64,000 nucleotides of DNA. Source: Kitasatospora cinereorecta (lineage in GTDB: Bacteria > Actinomycetota > Actinomycetes > Streptomycetales > Streptomycetaceae). The notes below the pieces were generated by a model. The model did not search any database, was not told the origin of the DNA, and worked only from the letters and a program-made list of their open reading frames with translations. Made by a program: the position numbers and the translations under genes. The first letter of the stretch is position 1. Each line of letters starts with the position of its first letter. The stretch lies in contig NZ_JAMZDX010000006.1 of the NCBI RefSeq assembly GCF_024172095.1, forward strand, positions 372,001-436,000, in the 5' to 3' direction. Below are positions 53,347 through 64,000 of this stretch, one piece after another.

Positions 53347-55122
53347 TCAGTTCTGCCGCAGGTCGATGGCGACCACACCGTCGGCGAGGCCGGCCAGCAG
53401 GGTGCCGCCGACCAGGCTGAGCGCCCAGACCTGGGAGCCGAGCCTGAGGTCCAGCCGGCTGCCCGGCTGCTCGGGGCGGCGGACCCGGATCAGCCCGTCG
53501 GACCAGGCGGCGGCCACCACCAGGCCGGCCGGTCCGTCGCCGAGCGCCACCGCGGCCACTGGGCTGGGCCGGTGGTCGGCCGGGTCGGCCATCGGCTCGC
53601 CGCCCGGGCCCCACAGCCGCACCGCGCCGTCGAAGCCGCCGCTGGCCAGCAGCGGGACGCCGGCGTCGCCGGCCGGGCCTAGGCCGAGCGCCGCCAGGGC
53701 GGTCACCGGCCCGGTGTGCAGCCGCTCGCTCCACACCTCGCCGTCCTGGTACCAGTGCACGGCGCCCGCGGTGTCGCCCAGCGCGGGGGCGGCGTCGGGC
53801 AGGGCGGTGGCCGCGGCCAGCGCGCTCGGCTCGGCGCCCGCCGCGGCCCGCAGCCGGGCCAGCGCCTCGTCCAGCGCGTACGGCTCCAGGCCGGGCGCCG
53901 GGTGGGCCGGGGCGACCAGTTCGATGCCGCCCCAGGAGTCCAGCAGCAGCAGGCTGCCGCCGGCGGTCGCGGCCAGGGCGCGCAGCGGCTTGGGGCCGGG
54001 GACGACGATCCGGGCGAGCGTCGCGCCGGTGGCGGCGGACAGCACCCGGACGGCCCCGGTCGCGTCCGCGAGCAGCCAGCCGTCCCGGTGCGGGCCGGTG
54101 CCGGACGCGGCGGCGGCCGCGGTGCCGGGCTCCCAGCGGGCCCAGCGGGCGGACCAGCCGCTCGGGGCGTCGGCCAGGCGGTCGACCGCGGCGGCGTCGG
54201 CCGGGCTCGCGCCCCGGGCGCCGAGCAGCCGGGCGCGCAGGACGTGGGCCCGGCTCGGCGCGTCGGGGGTGTCGATCAGCGCCGGACCGGCCGCCTCCCA
54301 GGCCTCGGGCAGCGCTCCGGTGCGGCCCTCCAGCGCGGCGGTGACGGCGGCCGGCCGGGCCAGCGCGTACAGCAGCGGGTCGGCGGCCAGCGGGCCGAGG
54401 TCGTCCTCCCGGGCGGCGGCGGTCCACAGCTCGGTGAGCAGGTCCTCGCCGGCGGCCGGGAGGTCGAGGTCCCCGGCCGGGTCGAGGGGCACCCGGGCGA
54501 TCAGCTCGGAGAGCCCGGCGTCCTCGGGCGGCCGGACGCCGAGGGCGCGGCCCGGGTTCGGGTAGGCGGAGGGGTCGGCGCCCTCGCGGGCGCACCACTC
54601 CTCGAAGCGCTCCCGGTCGGTCCAGTGCGGGTCGTCCAGGTCCAGGACGGCCGGGTCGGCGACGGCGGCCAGTGGGGAGGCCGACTCGACCACCATCCTG
54701 ACCTGCGGCACCTGGAGGATCGGGTCGAGCAGTTCGGCGATCAGCCGGGCCGGGTCGGCGGCGCGGTCGAGGTCCGGGACGCAGACGACCGTACGGCGCC
54801 CGTCGGCGGCCAGTGCGGCCAGCAGTTCCTGCGGGGTGCGGGCGCCGGTGCCGAGCTGGAGGCCGAGCAGCCAGACCGCGCCGCGGACGCTCAGTCCGTC
54901 GGCCGGCAGGACGGCGCTGATCCGCTGCGCCGACGGGGTGTCGGGTGCCGTGCCGCCGGCCACCAGCCAGGCCAGCAGGTGGCTCTTGCCCGCTCCGGCG
55001 CTGCCGGTGATCCGGCACAGCCGCGGCGCCCGCGGGTCGTCCAGCCAGCCGAGCAGCGCCGCCCCGGCGGCGCGGCGTCCGGCGCGCAGCGGCGGTATTC
55101 GACGGTCGGTCCCCAATGTCAT
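53347..55122 (-). CDS. P-loop NTPase with a C-terminal WD40-like propeller
   Basis: 591 residues. The N-terminal P-loop CRITGSAGAGKSHLLAWLVAG (about 33-55) and TVVCVPDLDRAADPARLI (Walker B-like) place it among STAND-like NTPases, signal switches often coupled to WD40 propellers. Residues about 330-590 have repeated segments such as LLASGGFDGAVRLWGPGGEP and LVVAAAWSDGLIRVRRP, typical WD40 blades. Such proteins can serve as regulators or in defence; no partner is obvious. It is divergent from the toxin locus with 125 bases between them. Confidence 0.8.
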   Translation of the reverse strand: MTLGTDRRIPPLRAGRRAAGAALLGWLDDPRAPRLCRITGSAGAGKSHLLAWLVAGGTAPDTPSAQRISAVLPADGLSVRGAVWLLGLQLGTGARTPQELLAALAADGRRTVVCVPDLDRAADPARLIAELLDPILQVPQVRMVVESASPLAAVADPAVLDLDDPHWTDRERFEEWCAREGADPSAYPNPGRALGVRPPEDAGLSELIARVPLDPAGDLDLPAAGEDLLTELWTAAAREDDLGPLAADPLLYALARPAAVTAALEGRTGALPEAWEAAGPALIDTPDAPSRAHVLRARLLGARGASPADAAAVDRLADAPSGWSARWARWEPGTAAAAASGTGPHRDGWLLADATGAVRVLSAATGATLARIVVPGPKPLRALAATAGGSLLLLDSWGGIELVAPAHPAPGLEPYALDEALARLRAAAGAEPSALAAATALPDAAPALGDTAGAVHWYQDGEVWSERLHTGPVTALAALGLGPAGDAGVPLLASGGFDGAVRLWGPGGEPMADPADHRPSPVAAVALGDGPAGLVVAAAWSDGLIRVRRPEQPGSRLDLRLGSQVWALSLVGGTLLAGLADGVVAIDLRQN

Positions 55123-55247
55123 GCCCCCGTTCCGAACTGCTTTCCGGCAGGAGCCTACCCATCGTTCGGCGTTCGGGAGGGCCCTGAGTTGACCAAACCT
55201 CGCACCGAACTGATAGTCATACGAGCTACACGGGGGAAGGGGAACAG

Positions 55248-56153
55248 ATGGGCGTCGTACTGCCCGACGAGCTCGCCTGGGTGCTCGACCTGATCGGCAT
55301 CAACTGGCCCAACGTCGACGAGGACGAGTACCGCGAGATGGCGGACGAACTCCGCGACCTCGCTTCGACGTTGAACGCAGACCGGGACCTGATCGCCCGC
55401 GCCGCCGAGGACTTCCTGGGGATCAACCAGGGCGAGGCGGCCGACGCCTTCAAGGCGCACTTCGACAAGGTCGCCGGCACCCACATGCCCCAAGTCGCGC
55501 AGGCCCTGGGCCTGTTCGCCACCGGGCTGGACGGCGCCGCACTGGTGATCACCGGCGCGAAGATCGCCGCAGTGGTCCAACTCGGCATCCTGGCCGCGGA
55601 GGTGATCGCCGCCCAGGCAGCCGCGCCGTTCACCTTCGGACTCTCCGAGGCCGGCGCCCTCGGTGCGACCCAGGCCACCCGGATGATCGTCAAGCGGCTG
55701 CTCAAGGAGGCCGAGCAGCAGCTGCTCTCCCAACTGATGTCACTGGTCGAGGGCCCGATCTTCGCCGCGCTCGACTCGATGGCCCAGGACCTGATCGTCC
55801 AGCTCGCCCGCAACGCGCTCGGCGTCCAGCACGGCATCGACCTGGGCCAGACCGCCAACGCCGGCAAGTCCGGCTTCAAGGACGGCGTCCAGCAGTCGGT
55901 CGACCAGGTCAAGGGCTACGCGGACGACCCGCTCGGCGCCGCGAAGGACTTCGCCGAGAACACCGTCACCGGCGCCGTCGACGCCCACCGGCAGGAGCAG
56001 CAGGAACAGCAGCAGCACCAGCAGGGCCAGGAGCACCAGCAGCACACCCAACAGCAGCCGCACCAGGAGCAGCCGCAGCACCCGCAGCAGCACCAGGCGC
56101 AGCCGCACCATCAGCAGCAGCACCACTCGACCGCGCGGCGAGGTGGCCGGTGA
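55248..56153 (+). CDS. WXG100-like protein with a Gln/His-rich tail
   Basis: 301 residues. The helical N-terminus (EMADELRDLASTLNADRDLI and FKAHFDKVAGTHMPQVAQALG) resembles WXG100/ESX-type secretion proteins. A central hydrophobic segment (about 110-155) and a highly unusual Gln/His-rich C-terminal 65 residues (EQQEQQQHQQGQEHQQHTQQ and on) follow. The next gene overlaps its end by four bases, so it is translationally coupled to the deaminase toxin and may be its delivery partner. The ATG at 55248 has AAGGGGAAC upstream. Confidence 0.75.
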   Translation: MGVVLPDELAWVLDLIGINWPNVDEDEYREMADELRDLASTLNADRDLIARAAEDFLGINQGEAADAFKAHFDKVAGTHMPQVAQALGLFATGLDGAALVITGAKIAAVVQLGILAAEVIAAQAAAPFTFGLSEAGALGATQATRMIVKRLLKEAEQQLLSQLMSLVEGPIFAALDSMAQDLIVQLARNALGVQHGIDLGQTANAGKSGFKDGVQQSVDQVKGYADDPLGAAKDFAENTVTGAVDAHRQEQQEQQQHQQGQEHQQHTQQQPHQEQPQHPQQHQAQPHHQQQHHSTARRGGR

Positions 56154-57088
56154 ACGACATCGTCAAGCACGACTTCGACGCGGCCGAGACCCTCGCCGCC
56201 CAGTTCGACAGTCACTTCGACAAGATGCGGGAGCACCACACCCGCACCACCCGCAACCGCACCCGCGCGGTCAGCGGCCGGGGCGGCGACCCGATGGGCC
56301 AGATCGTCTCCGACATGGCCGATCGGGCGCTCGGCGCGATCGAGAAGGCCCTCGGCAGCCTCGCCCAGCACGCCAAGGACACCGCCGGCGGCGTCCGCAA
56401 GATGAGCCAGAACCACAAGGACCTGGAAGAACGGCTCGCCAAGAAGTACCAGAAGATCGTCACCGACCACGACACCACGCCCGTCTACCTGCTCGACCAC
56501 AAGGGCGACGTGCACCGCGTCCACCCGGACGGCACCAAGACGAAGATCGACGACGAGCACGACTCCGGCATCAAGGACTTCTTCGCGAACGGCCGGTCGG
56601 AGCCGTTCCGGGTGACCAAGGAGGACGTGCCCCCGCAGGACGCGCCGCGGACCGGCTCGCGCAAGGTCCGCCCCGGCGGCTCCGAGCTGGCCCGGGCCAC
56701 CCAGCGCGCCCGGCTCGCGCAGAAGGACTACGGCAGCTACGGCCCCGACAGCCAGGCCCGCGCCAACTACGCCGCCCTGCACTACCAGGACGGCCAGCGG
56801 AACTTCATCCTGGTCGCCCGCAGCGACTTCCTGAACAACGCCCACTCCGAGCGCCGGATCGGCGCCCCCATCCTGGACGCGATGCAGGGCCCGGGCGTCC
56901 GCGCGCTCTACAGCGAGCGGGCCCCCTGCGACTCCAAGCTGTCCAACTGCGGGAGCTGGCTGCACGAGAAGTTCCCGCACCTCACCGACGTCAGCCACAG
57001 CATCGACTACCCGGGCACCGAGGAGCACTCCAAATACCTGAAGGACCTCAAGGAGAAGCACTTCCAGATCTTCCGGCGCAAACGGTGA
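56150..57088 (+). CDS. Polymorphic toxin with a C-terminal deaminase domain
   Basis: 312 residues. N-terminal helical pre-toxin part (NDIVKHDFDAAETLAAQFDSH), a linker rich in charged residues, then a deaminase-fold toxin at the C-terminus: motif 1 HSE at 232-234 (HSERRIGAPI), motif 2 YSERAPC-x6-C with Cys260 and Cys267, then the conserved Trp and SHS-DY. Such toxins deaminate bases in nucleic acids or nucleotides and are exported by type VII systems; the target here is unknown. Immunity genes follow. Confidence 0.82.
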   Translation: MNDIVKHDFDAAETLAAQFDSHFDKMREHHTRTTRNRTRAVSGRGGDPMGQIVSDMADRALGAIEKALGSLAQHAKDTAGGVRKMSQNHKDLEERLAKKYQKIVTDHDTTPVYLLDHKGDVHRVHPDGTKTKIDDEHDSGIKDFFANGRSEPFRVTKEDVPPQDAPRTGSRKVRPGGSELARATQRARLAQKDYGSYGPDSQARANYAALHYQDGQRNFILVARSDFLNNAHSERRIGAPILDAMQGPGVRALYSERAPCDSKLSNCGSWLHEKFPHLTDVSHSIDYPGTEEHSKYLKDLKEKHFQIFRRKR

Positions 57089-57128
57089 CGCCCGGTCCGC
57101 CGGAACGGGCCACGGATAGGCTGTGCCC

Positions 57129-57854
57129 ATGACGCCCGACCAACCGGACCTCCCGAACGAGCCCGTCACCCGCGCCGAGCTGGAGCGGGTGTACGGCGCC
57201 GACGGACTGGTGAGGGTGGCGCCGGAGCGGGTGCCTGCCGCGGTCGCCGACCCGGGCGCCCGGGCCTTCCTCACCGCGATCGGCCTGCCCACCGCCCCGG
57301 GCGCCGTGGTCCGCCCCGACGAGGCGCTGCTCGCCGGTGCCCCACGCCTGCTCGCCGAGCACTGCGCACCGGGCAAGCCGGACGAGGCGTACCCCGGCCT
57401 GCCCGGCGGCGGCGCCGCGATGGTGGTCCTGGGCCACTACGGCTCCGGCCTGTTCGTCCTCGACGGCGGCTCGGGCGCGGTCCACGCACTGGCCCCGCAC
57501 GAGGACGCCGCGGTCAACGGCCGCCCGGCCCACCGCGACCTGCACTCCCTGGCCCGCTGCCTGCTCGCCTTCGGCGGCCGGGAACTGTGGCTGCTCTCCG
57601 ACCTGATGGACCCGGACACCGCCGACTGGTGCCGGGCGCACTTCCCCGAGTTCGCCGAGCTCTGCCCGGTCCGCGACGAGGAGGAGGACGACTTCTTCCT
57701 GGACGAGGACGAGGAGGAGGAGCTCCGCGCCCGGTTGCCCGACGTCGACGAGGTCCTCGACGGCCTCGCCGCCGCACTGCGCCGGATCGAGCCCGGGATC
57801 ACCGACCAGCCGGTGTGGCAGGAAGTGCTCCACAACTTCCGCCACGGCTACTGA
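57129..57854 (+). CDS. SUKH-4-family immunity protein
   Basis: 241 residues from the ATG at 57129. SUKH-4 features: PGARAFLTAIGLPTAPGAVVRP, GLFVLDGGSGAVHAL, and LHSLARCLLAFG. The family protects against nuclease and deaminase toxins of polymorphic systems. TAGGCT at 57117-57122 ends six bases before the start, with no Shine-Dalgarno, indicating an extra leaderless promoter so that the antidote can be made without the toxin. The acidic run EEEDDFFLDEDEEEE is probably a loop. Confidence 0.82.
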   Translation: MTPDQPDLPNEPVTRAELERVYGADGLVRVAPERVPAAVADPGARAFLTAIGLPTAPGAVVRPDEALLAGAPRLLAEHCAPGKPDEAYPGLPGGGAAMVVLGHYGSGLFVLDGGSGAVHALAPHEDAAVNGRPAHRDLHSLARCLLAFGGRELWLLSDLMDPDTADWCRAHFPEFAELCPVRDEEEDDFFLDEDEEEELRARLPDVDEVLDGLAAALRRIEPGITDQPVWQEVLHNFRHGY

Positions 57855-57870
57855 CCTGAACGACGGAGCC

Positions 57871-58740
57871 ATGACCGCAGAACTCTCCCAGCGCCTGCTC
57901 GACCGCTTCGGCCCCGGCGGCCTGCACCGGCCGACCGCGGACGCGCTGTCGGCCACCATCGTCCCCGCCGAGGCCGCCGCCCTGCTGGCCGCCGCCGGCC
58001 TCCCGTTGCAGGTGGGGCCGTACTTCACCGCCGGCGCCGGCGAGCCGCTGCGCCTTGCCGACCACGCCGAGCGGGCCGGGATCGCCGCCGCCGACCGGCC
58101 GGAGGCCGACTGGGCCCGGCTCGGCACCGACCGCGGCGCCGAACTGTGCGTCGACGGCCGCGGCCAGGTGTGGGCGGTCTACCTCGCATTCTCCGAGCCG
58201 TCCGTCCTGGTCGACACCGACCTCGCGGCGTTCCTCGGCAACCTCTGCGAACTCGAGGACTCCCTGGGCCGGTTGGCCGCCACCGAGCGGCCGGAGGAGA
58301 TCTTCCAGCTGTTCTCCGGCACGGAGAGCCGGATGCGCGCGAGGGACCTGCGGGCCTTCGAGACCGACGAGCTGTGGTGGCCCCGCGTCCTGGAGGACGT
58401 CCGGCACACCCGGGGCGTCCCCGGCTACGCGGCCTTCAAGTACCGCGGCGCCAAGGACGAGCCCGAGATCGTCACCGCCGACGGCTCGCTCGCCCTGCAC
58501 CCCGAGGAGGCGGTCTGGCACCGCCTCTCCGCGGCCGGCGTCGACCCGGCGGACGTGCTGGAGGTCTACACCGAGCTGCAGGCCTGCTTCATGCCCGGCC
58601 ACTACTGCAGCGTCTGGATGGCCCGGACCTTCCCGGCGGCCGAGTTCAGCCACAGCTACGACTACGGCGACACCGCCGCCGAGCGGGAGGCCGGCATCCG
58701 CGAGCTCGCCCAGGCCCTCACCGAGGGACCGGGCGCCTGA
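57871..58740 (+). CDS. SUKH-4-like protein with a C-terminal deaminase-like domain
   Basis: 289 residues. The N-terminal part (AAGLPLQVGPYFTAGAGEP, ELCVDGRGQVWAVYLAFSEPSVLVDTDLAAFLG) resembles SUKH-4. Residues 205-289 resemble the deaminase domain of the toxin two genes upstream: HPE at 210-212, YTELQAC-x6-C with Cys239 and Cys246, Trp, FP and SHS-DY in the same order. Motif 2 has AC in place of PC. It may be an enzyme, a decoy or an antidote fused to a related fold. It starts 16 bases after the previous gene, with CGGAGCC upstream. Confidence 0.72.
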   Translation: MTAELSQRLLDRFGPGGLHRPTADALSATIVPAEAAALLAAAGLPLQVGPYFTAGAGEPLRLADHAERAGIAAADRPEADWARLGTDRGAELCVDGRGQVWAVYLAFSEPSVLVDTDLAAFLGNLCELEDSLGRLAATERPEEIFQLFSGTESRMRARDLRAFETDELWWPRVLEDVRHTRGVPGYAAFKYRGAKDEPEIVTADGSLALHPEEAVWHRLSAAGVDPADVLEVYTELQACFMPGHYCSVWMARTFPAAEFSHSYDYGDTAAEREAGIRELAQALTEGPGA

Positions 58741-58881
58741 TCGAACGGGCACCCGATCGAGGGCCCGCGCCCCCGCCGACGGGCCCTCCCGAGCCTCTCC
58801 TGCCCCACCCGCATAGGCACGCTGCAACCGACCGGCCCGTCCCGGGAGTCCTACCGGAGAGCCGAGCAGGGAGTCTTCGCA

Positions 58882-59724
58882 GTGTCAGCACCCCGGAGCA
58901 CCAGCACCGACCGCAGCCCCCGCCGGGCCGGACGCCGACGGCGGGTGCGTCGTCGGCGGCTCGCCCTGGTGCTGGCCGCCTCCCTCGCGGTGGCCGGCGG
59001 GGCCGTCGCCGTGGTGATGCGGCCGATGGGCGGCCCGCCCGCCGGGGCGCCCACCGTCCAGGCCAGGGCCGTCCCGCCGGAGACCGCGACGCCTGCTCCC
59101 AGCCCGACGCCCAGCCCGACTCCGACACCCGCCCCGACCCCGCCGACCCCCACCGCCGGACCGACCAGCGGCAAGGGCACCTTCACCACCGCCGAGGCCG
59201 ACGGCAAGGCGGTCGGCAAGGGCACCGTCCGCCGCTACAAGGTCGAGGTGGAGGACGGCATCGGCATCGACCCCAAGGCCGTCGCGACGCAGGTCCAGGC
59301 GATCCTCGCCGACAAGCGCGGCTGGACGGCCGACGGCGTCGACGGCTTCCAGCTGGTCTCCTCCGGCACCTACGACTTCACCGTACGGATCGCCTCCCCG
59401 GACACCGTCGACCGGATCTGCGCCACCGCCGGGCTCAACACCAAGGGCGAGGTGAACTGCGACGTCGGCAGCCAGGTGATGGTCAACTCCAAGCGCTGGA
59501 ACACGGGTTCGCCGGAGTTCTCGGGCCCGCTCGACGAGTACCGGGCACTGATCGTCAACCACGAGGTCGGCCACCGGATCGGCCACGGCCACGAGAGCTG
59601 CCCCGGGAAGGGCAAGCCCGCGCCCGCCATGATGCAGCAGATCTACGGCCTGAACGGCTGCGTGGCCAACGCCTGGCCGTACACCGCCGACGGCCACTAC
59701 ATCAGCGGTCCCGCGGCGCCCTGA
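58882..59724 (+). CDS. DUF3152 secreted zincin-like protein
   Basis: 280 residues. N-terminal basic stretch (RRAGRRRRVRRRRL) and one hydrophobic helix (LALVLAASLAVAGGAVAVV) as a signal anchor, then a Pro/Thr/Ala linker, and the DUF3152 domain with NHEVGHRIGHGHESC, the HExxHxxGHxxxxC zinc signature. Secreted metallopeptidases of this type occur across actinobacteria. GTG start at 58882 with GCAGGGAG upstream. The third ligand His and the C-terminal Cys are in place, so activity is likely. Confidence 0.88.
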   Translation: MSAPRSTSTDRSPRRAGRRRRVRRRRLALVLAASLAVAGGAVAVVMRPMGGPPAGAPTVQARAVPPETATPAPSPTPSPTPTPAPTPPTPTAGPTSGKGTFTTAEADGKAVGKGTVRRYKVEVEDGIGIDPKAVATQVQAILADKRGWTADGVDGFQLVSSGTYDFTVRIASPDTVDRICATAGLNTKGEVNCDVGSQVMVNSKRWNTGSPEFSGPLDEYRALIVNHEVGHRIGHGHESCPGKGKPAPAMMQQIYGLNGCVANAWPYTADGHYISGPAAP

Positions 59725-59744
59725 GCCTCACCGGATCCCGGCAC

Positions 59745-60488
59745 TCATCCCAGCAGGGGCAGCAGGCCGGCCGGCAGATCGGCGGGCACCGGGTCGCGGC
59801 CGGTGGCCACCCGGATCCACGCCAACGGGTCCGCCGCGGCCAGCTTCTCGGCCCGGTCCACCACGTCGGCGGCGGCCACCGCGTCCACGACGTCCGCCCC
59901 GGCCGCCCGCTCCGCGAGCGCGGCCAGCAACAGCGCGGAGACCGCCGCCACCGCCCGGGTGTCGTGCGGGAACCGGCTGCGGCCGAGCGCGTGCGCCAGG
60001 TCGTCCGCGTGCACAACCGTCTCGACCAGCCGGGTCACCAGCATGTCGCCGAGCGCGATCGGCCCGAACCGCAGGCCGAACCGGCGCCCGGCATCGGCCG
60101 CCCGCGGCCCGGCCAGGAAGTCGGTGAGCAGGTCGACCGCCTCGTCGAAGGCCGCGGCGACCGCCGCCGTCGGCCCGGCGAACACCTCGGCCGCATGCCG
60201 CCGGGCGGCCTCGTCCAGCAGGTCCGCGGCGCTCCGCACGGCCGCCACCCACGCGGTCAGGCCGAGCAGCGGCCCGTCCGGCGCCGGGTCGTCGACGTGC
60301 AGCGGCACCCAGCCCACCTGGATCGCCAGGTGCGCCGCCAACTCCCGTACCCGCCAGTCGCCGAGGCGGGTCGGCAGCGCCAACTCGGCCTCGTCGAGGG
60401 CTCGGACGGCGTCCCGCAGGGCCAGCGCCTGGGCGGCCAGTGCGGCCCGGACCACCGGGGGTTCGGCGAGGGTGCGCGAGTTCGGCAT
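59745..60488 (-). CDS. Maleylpyruvate isomerase-family mycothiol-dependent protein (paralog 1)
   Basis: 247 residues. PTRLGDWRVRELAAHLAIQ, RFGPIALGDMLVTRLVETVVHADDLAHAL and the C-terminal DPLAWIRVATGRDP are typical of the DinB-like mycothiol-dependent isomerase family. The His in VVHADDL-type motifs binds the metal. The reaction is unknown; many members act on thiol conjugates. A second, longer paralog is encoded immediately upstream. Confidence 0.85.
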   Translation of the reverse strand: MPNSRTLAEPPVVRAALAAQALALRDAVRALDEAELALPTRLGDWRVRELAAHLAIQVGWVPLHVDDPAPDGPLLGLTAWVAAVRSAADLLDEAARRHAAEVFAGPTAAVAAAFDEAVDLLTDFLAGPRAADAGRRFGLRFGPIALGDMLVTRLVETVVHADDLAHALGRSRFPHDTRAVAAVSALLLAALAERAAGADVVDAVAAADVVDRAEKLAAADPLAWIRVATGRDPVPADLPAGLLPLLG

Positions 60489-60574
60489 GGGCGGAGGCTA
60501 CCGCCCGGACCGGCGCCCGCGCGCACCCCGACCGACCCGTGGACGGCGCGGCTCGGAGAGCAGGTCGGGAAAGC

Positions 60575-61375
60575 TCAACCCAGCACCGGCAGAAGGGCGC
60601 TGAGGTCGCTGCGCTCCCCACTCGCCGACAGCGAGACGTCCAGCACCTCGGCCCAGGCGACCCGACCGGTGGCCAGCCGGATCCAGGTCAGCGGGTCGGC
60701 CTCCACCACGTTCGGCGGGGTGCCGCGGGTGTGCTTCGGCCCCTCCACGGCCTGCACCACGGCGTACGGCGGCACCCGCAACTCCACTGCCCCGCCCGGG
60801 ACCTGGTCGGCGAAGGCGTCGGCGAGCAGCCGGGCGGCAGCGGCCACCGCCTGCTTCTCGTGCGGGAAGTCCACCGCGAGGGCGGCGGCCAGGTCGTCCG
60901 CGTGCACCACGGTCTCCACCAGCCGGGTCACCAGGAAGTCGGCCAGCGGCATCGGGCCGAACCGCATCGCGATCAGCCGGCCCGGCTCCTCGGCCGCGGG
61001 CAGCGCCGCGAGCAGCGCGTCGCAGCAGCCGTCGAACTCGGCCGCGACCTCCTCCGGCGGGCCGGCGAACTGCCCGGCGGCCAGCTCCTCGGCGATGTCG
61101 TTGATGGTGGCGGCGGCCGTCCGGGTCCTGCGAGCCCAGTGCAGCGGCGTGATGGCCGGCTCGGCGGGCAGCGGATCGTCCAGGTGGGCCGGCACCCAGC
61201 TGACCACCATGCCCAGGTGGGACACCAACTCCCTCACTCGCCAGTCCCCGAGGCGGGTGGGCCGCTCCAACTGCTCGGCGCTCAGGCCGTGGACGGCCGT
61301 GCGCAGCGCCTCGATCTGCCCGGTCAGCGCGGCGCGCACCTTCGCCGGGTCGTACATGCGGGTCTTGGTCGCCAT
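60575..61375 (-). CDS. Maleylpyruvate isomerase-family mycothiol-dependent protein (paralog 2)
   Basis: 266 residues from the ATG at 61375 (MATKTRMYDPAKVRAAL). The same family segments as paralog 1 occur (PTRLGDWRVRELVSHLGMVV, RFGPMPLADFLVTRLVETVVHADDLAAAL) with a longer C-terminus RVPPYAVVQAVEGPKHTRG typical of the sterol-carrier-like domain found in such proteins. It is not coupled tightly with paralog 1 (86 bases). Both probably derive from duplication. Confidence 0.85.
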   Translation of the reverse strand: MATKTRMYDPAKVRAALTGQIEALRTAVHGLSAEQLERPTRLGDWRVRELVSHLGMVVSWVPAHLDDPLPAEPAITPLHWARRTRTAAATINDIAEELAAGQFAGPPEEVAAEFDGCCDALLAALPAAEEPGRLIAMRFGPMPLADFLVTRLVETVVHADDLAAALAVDFPHEKQAVAAAARLLADAFADQVPGGAVELRVPPYAVVQAVEGPKHTRGTPPNVVEADPLTWIRLATGRVAWAEVLDVSLSASGERSDLSALLPVLG

Positions 61376-61422
61376 ACCCCGCAGCGTACGCCGAAGCCGT
61401 CCGCACAGTGGCCGGGTACGCC

Positions 61423-61459
61423 GGAGGGCGGTCCGCACGCCGTGTGCGGACCGCCCTCC
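61423..61459. terminator. Terminator of purL
   Basis: Perfect 16-base arms GGAGGGCGGTCCGCAC / GTGCGGACCGCCCTCC with a five-base loop, 23 bases after the purL stop on the minus strand. Confidence 0.92.
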
Positions 61460-61482
61460 AGGTCGAGCGGGGTCGAGCAGGG

Positions 61483-63737
<2,255 letters not shown>

Positions 63738-63738
<1 letters not shown>

Positions 63739-64000
63739 CAGGCGTTCACCAGCTGCTTGAGGACGGAAGTGAAGAAGCCCAGGCCCTCGGTGGTCGGGCC
63801 GGTGAGCGGCTCCACGGCGTGCTCGGGGTGCGGCATCAGGCCGACCACGTTGCCGGCGGCGTTGGTGATGCCGGCGATGTCGCGGTAGGAGCCGTTGGGG
63901 TTCACGTCGACGTAGCGCGCGACGACGCGGCCCTCGGCCTCGAGCGCGTCCAGCACGTGCTCGTCGGCGACGAAGCGGCCCTCGCCGTTCTTCAGCGGGA
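63738..64000 (-). CDS. purQ: Phosphoribosylformylglycinamidine synthase glutaminase subunit PurQ (C-terminal part)
   Basis: The last 87 or so residues of PurQ; the start lies beyond the right edge. The glutaminase triad residues His and Glu appear in [11 protein letters not shown], and the segment [21 protein letters not shown] fits the family. It supplies ammonia to PurL. It overlaps purL by one base. Confidence 0.95.

Overview
High-GC chromosomal DNA from an actinomycete of the Streptomycetaceae (Streptomyces or Kitasatospora; the genus cannot be fixed from this window). The evidence is GC-rich third codon positions, many GTG starts, several leaderless genes with TANNNT -10 boxes next to the start codon, a dnaK-grpE-dnaJ-hspR operon with HspR (HAIR) operators, family-specific genes (DUF3151, DUF2617, DUF3152, mycothiol-dependent isomerase family) and a perfect 16-bp parS site. 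Single-copy housekeeping genes (dcd, dnaK, clpB, pyrE, fbaA, purL/purQ) suggest the conserved chromosome core, probably on the origin side.

Layout. 1-2.8 kb: YhgE/Pip membrane protein plus ABC ATPase behind a TetR-type operator. 2.9-8.5 kb: HExxH protein with a GPAVIG repeat, SRPBCC protein, DUF89/ARMT1 protein, secreted repeat protein. 8.6-16.9 kb: tRNA-Gly(CCC), zinc-ribbon protein, dcd, AlaX-like protein, Yip1 protein, sugar-nucleotide pyrophosphorylase, LamG protein, Fe-S oxidoreductase. 17.1-21.5 kb: heat-shock operon. 21.6-27.2 kb: an accessory cluster of four paralogous LuxR-type regulators with a central TrmB/PLD-like sensor region, a decayed fifth copy, a tiny predicted lipoprotein and a nucleoside deoxyribosyltransferase-like protein. 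27.8-29.9 kb: divergent TDT transporter and LysR regulator. 29.9-33.4 kb: clpB with a HAIR operator, and a YbjN protein.

33.5-46.4 kb is the main accessory block. An approximately 11-kb island lies between a truncated and a full-length copy of one aminotransferase gene; the copies share a 668-bp direct repeat with about five substitutions. The island carries an Eco29kI-like GIY-YIG restriction enzyme, a C5-cytosine methyltransferase, a Vsr nuclease with a long N-terminal extension, a GHKL/MORC-like ATPase, an Mrr-helicase fusion and an unknown protein: a MORC/MutL-type extended restriction-modification system. Two IS5-family elements sit in tandem between its two halves in the pattern TGA-IS-TGA-IS-TGA, and the second IS carries a CdiI-like immunity gene inside its terminal repeats.

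46.7-55.1 kb returns to core genes (DUF2617, spermidine-synthase-like protein, CoxG-like protein, pyrE with parS in its terminator, DedA, fbaA, DUF3151, P-loop/propeller protein). 55.2-58.7 kb is a toxin-immunity locus: a WXG100-like protein, a deaminase-tipped toxin, a SUKH-4 immunity protein, and a SUKH-4-like protein whose C-terminus resembles the toxin deaminase. 58.9-64 kb: DUF3152 zincin, two mycothiol-dependent isomerase-family paralogs, purL and the end of purQ.

Function calls rest on motifs read by eye; no database search was possible.
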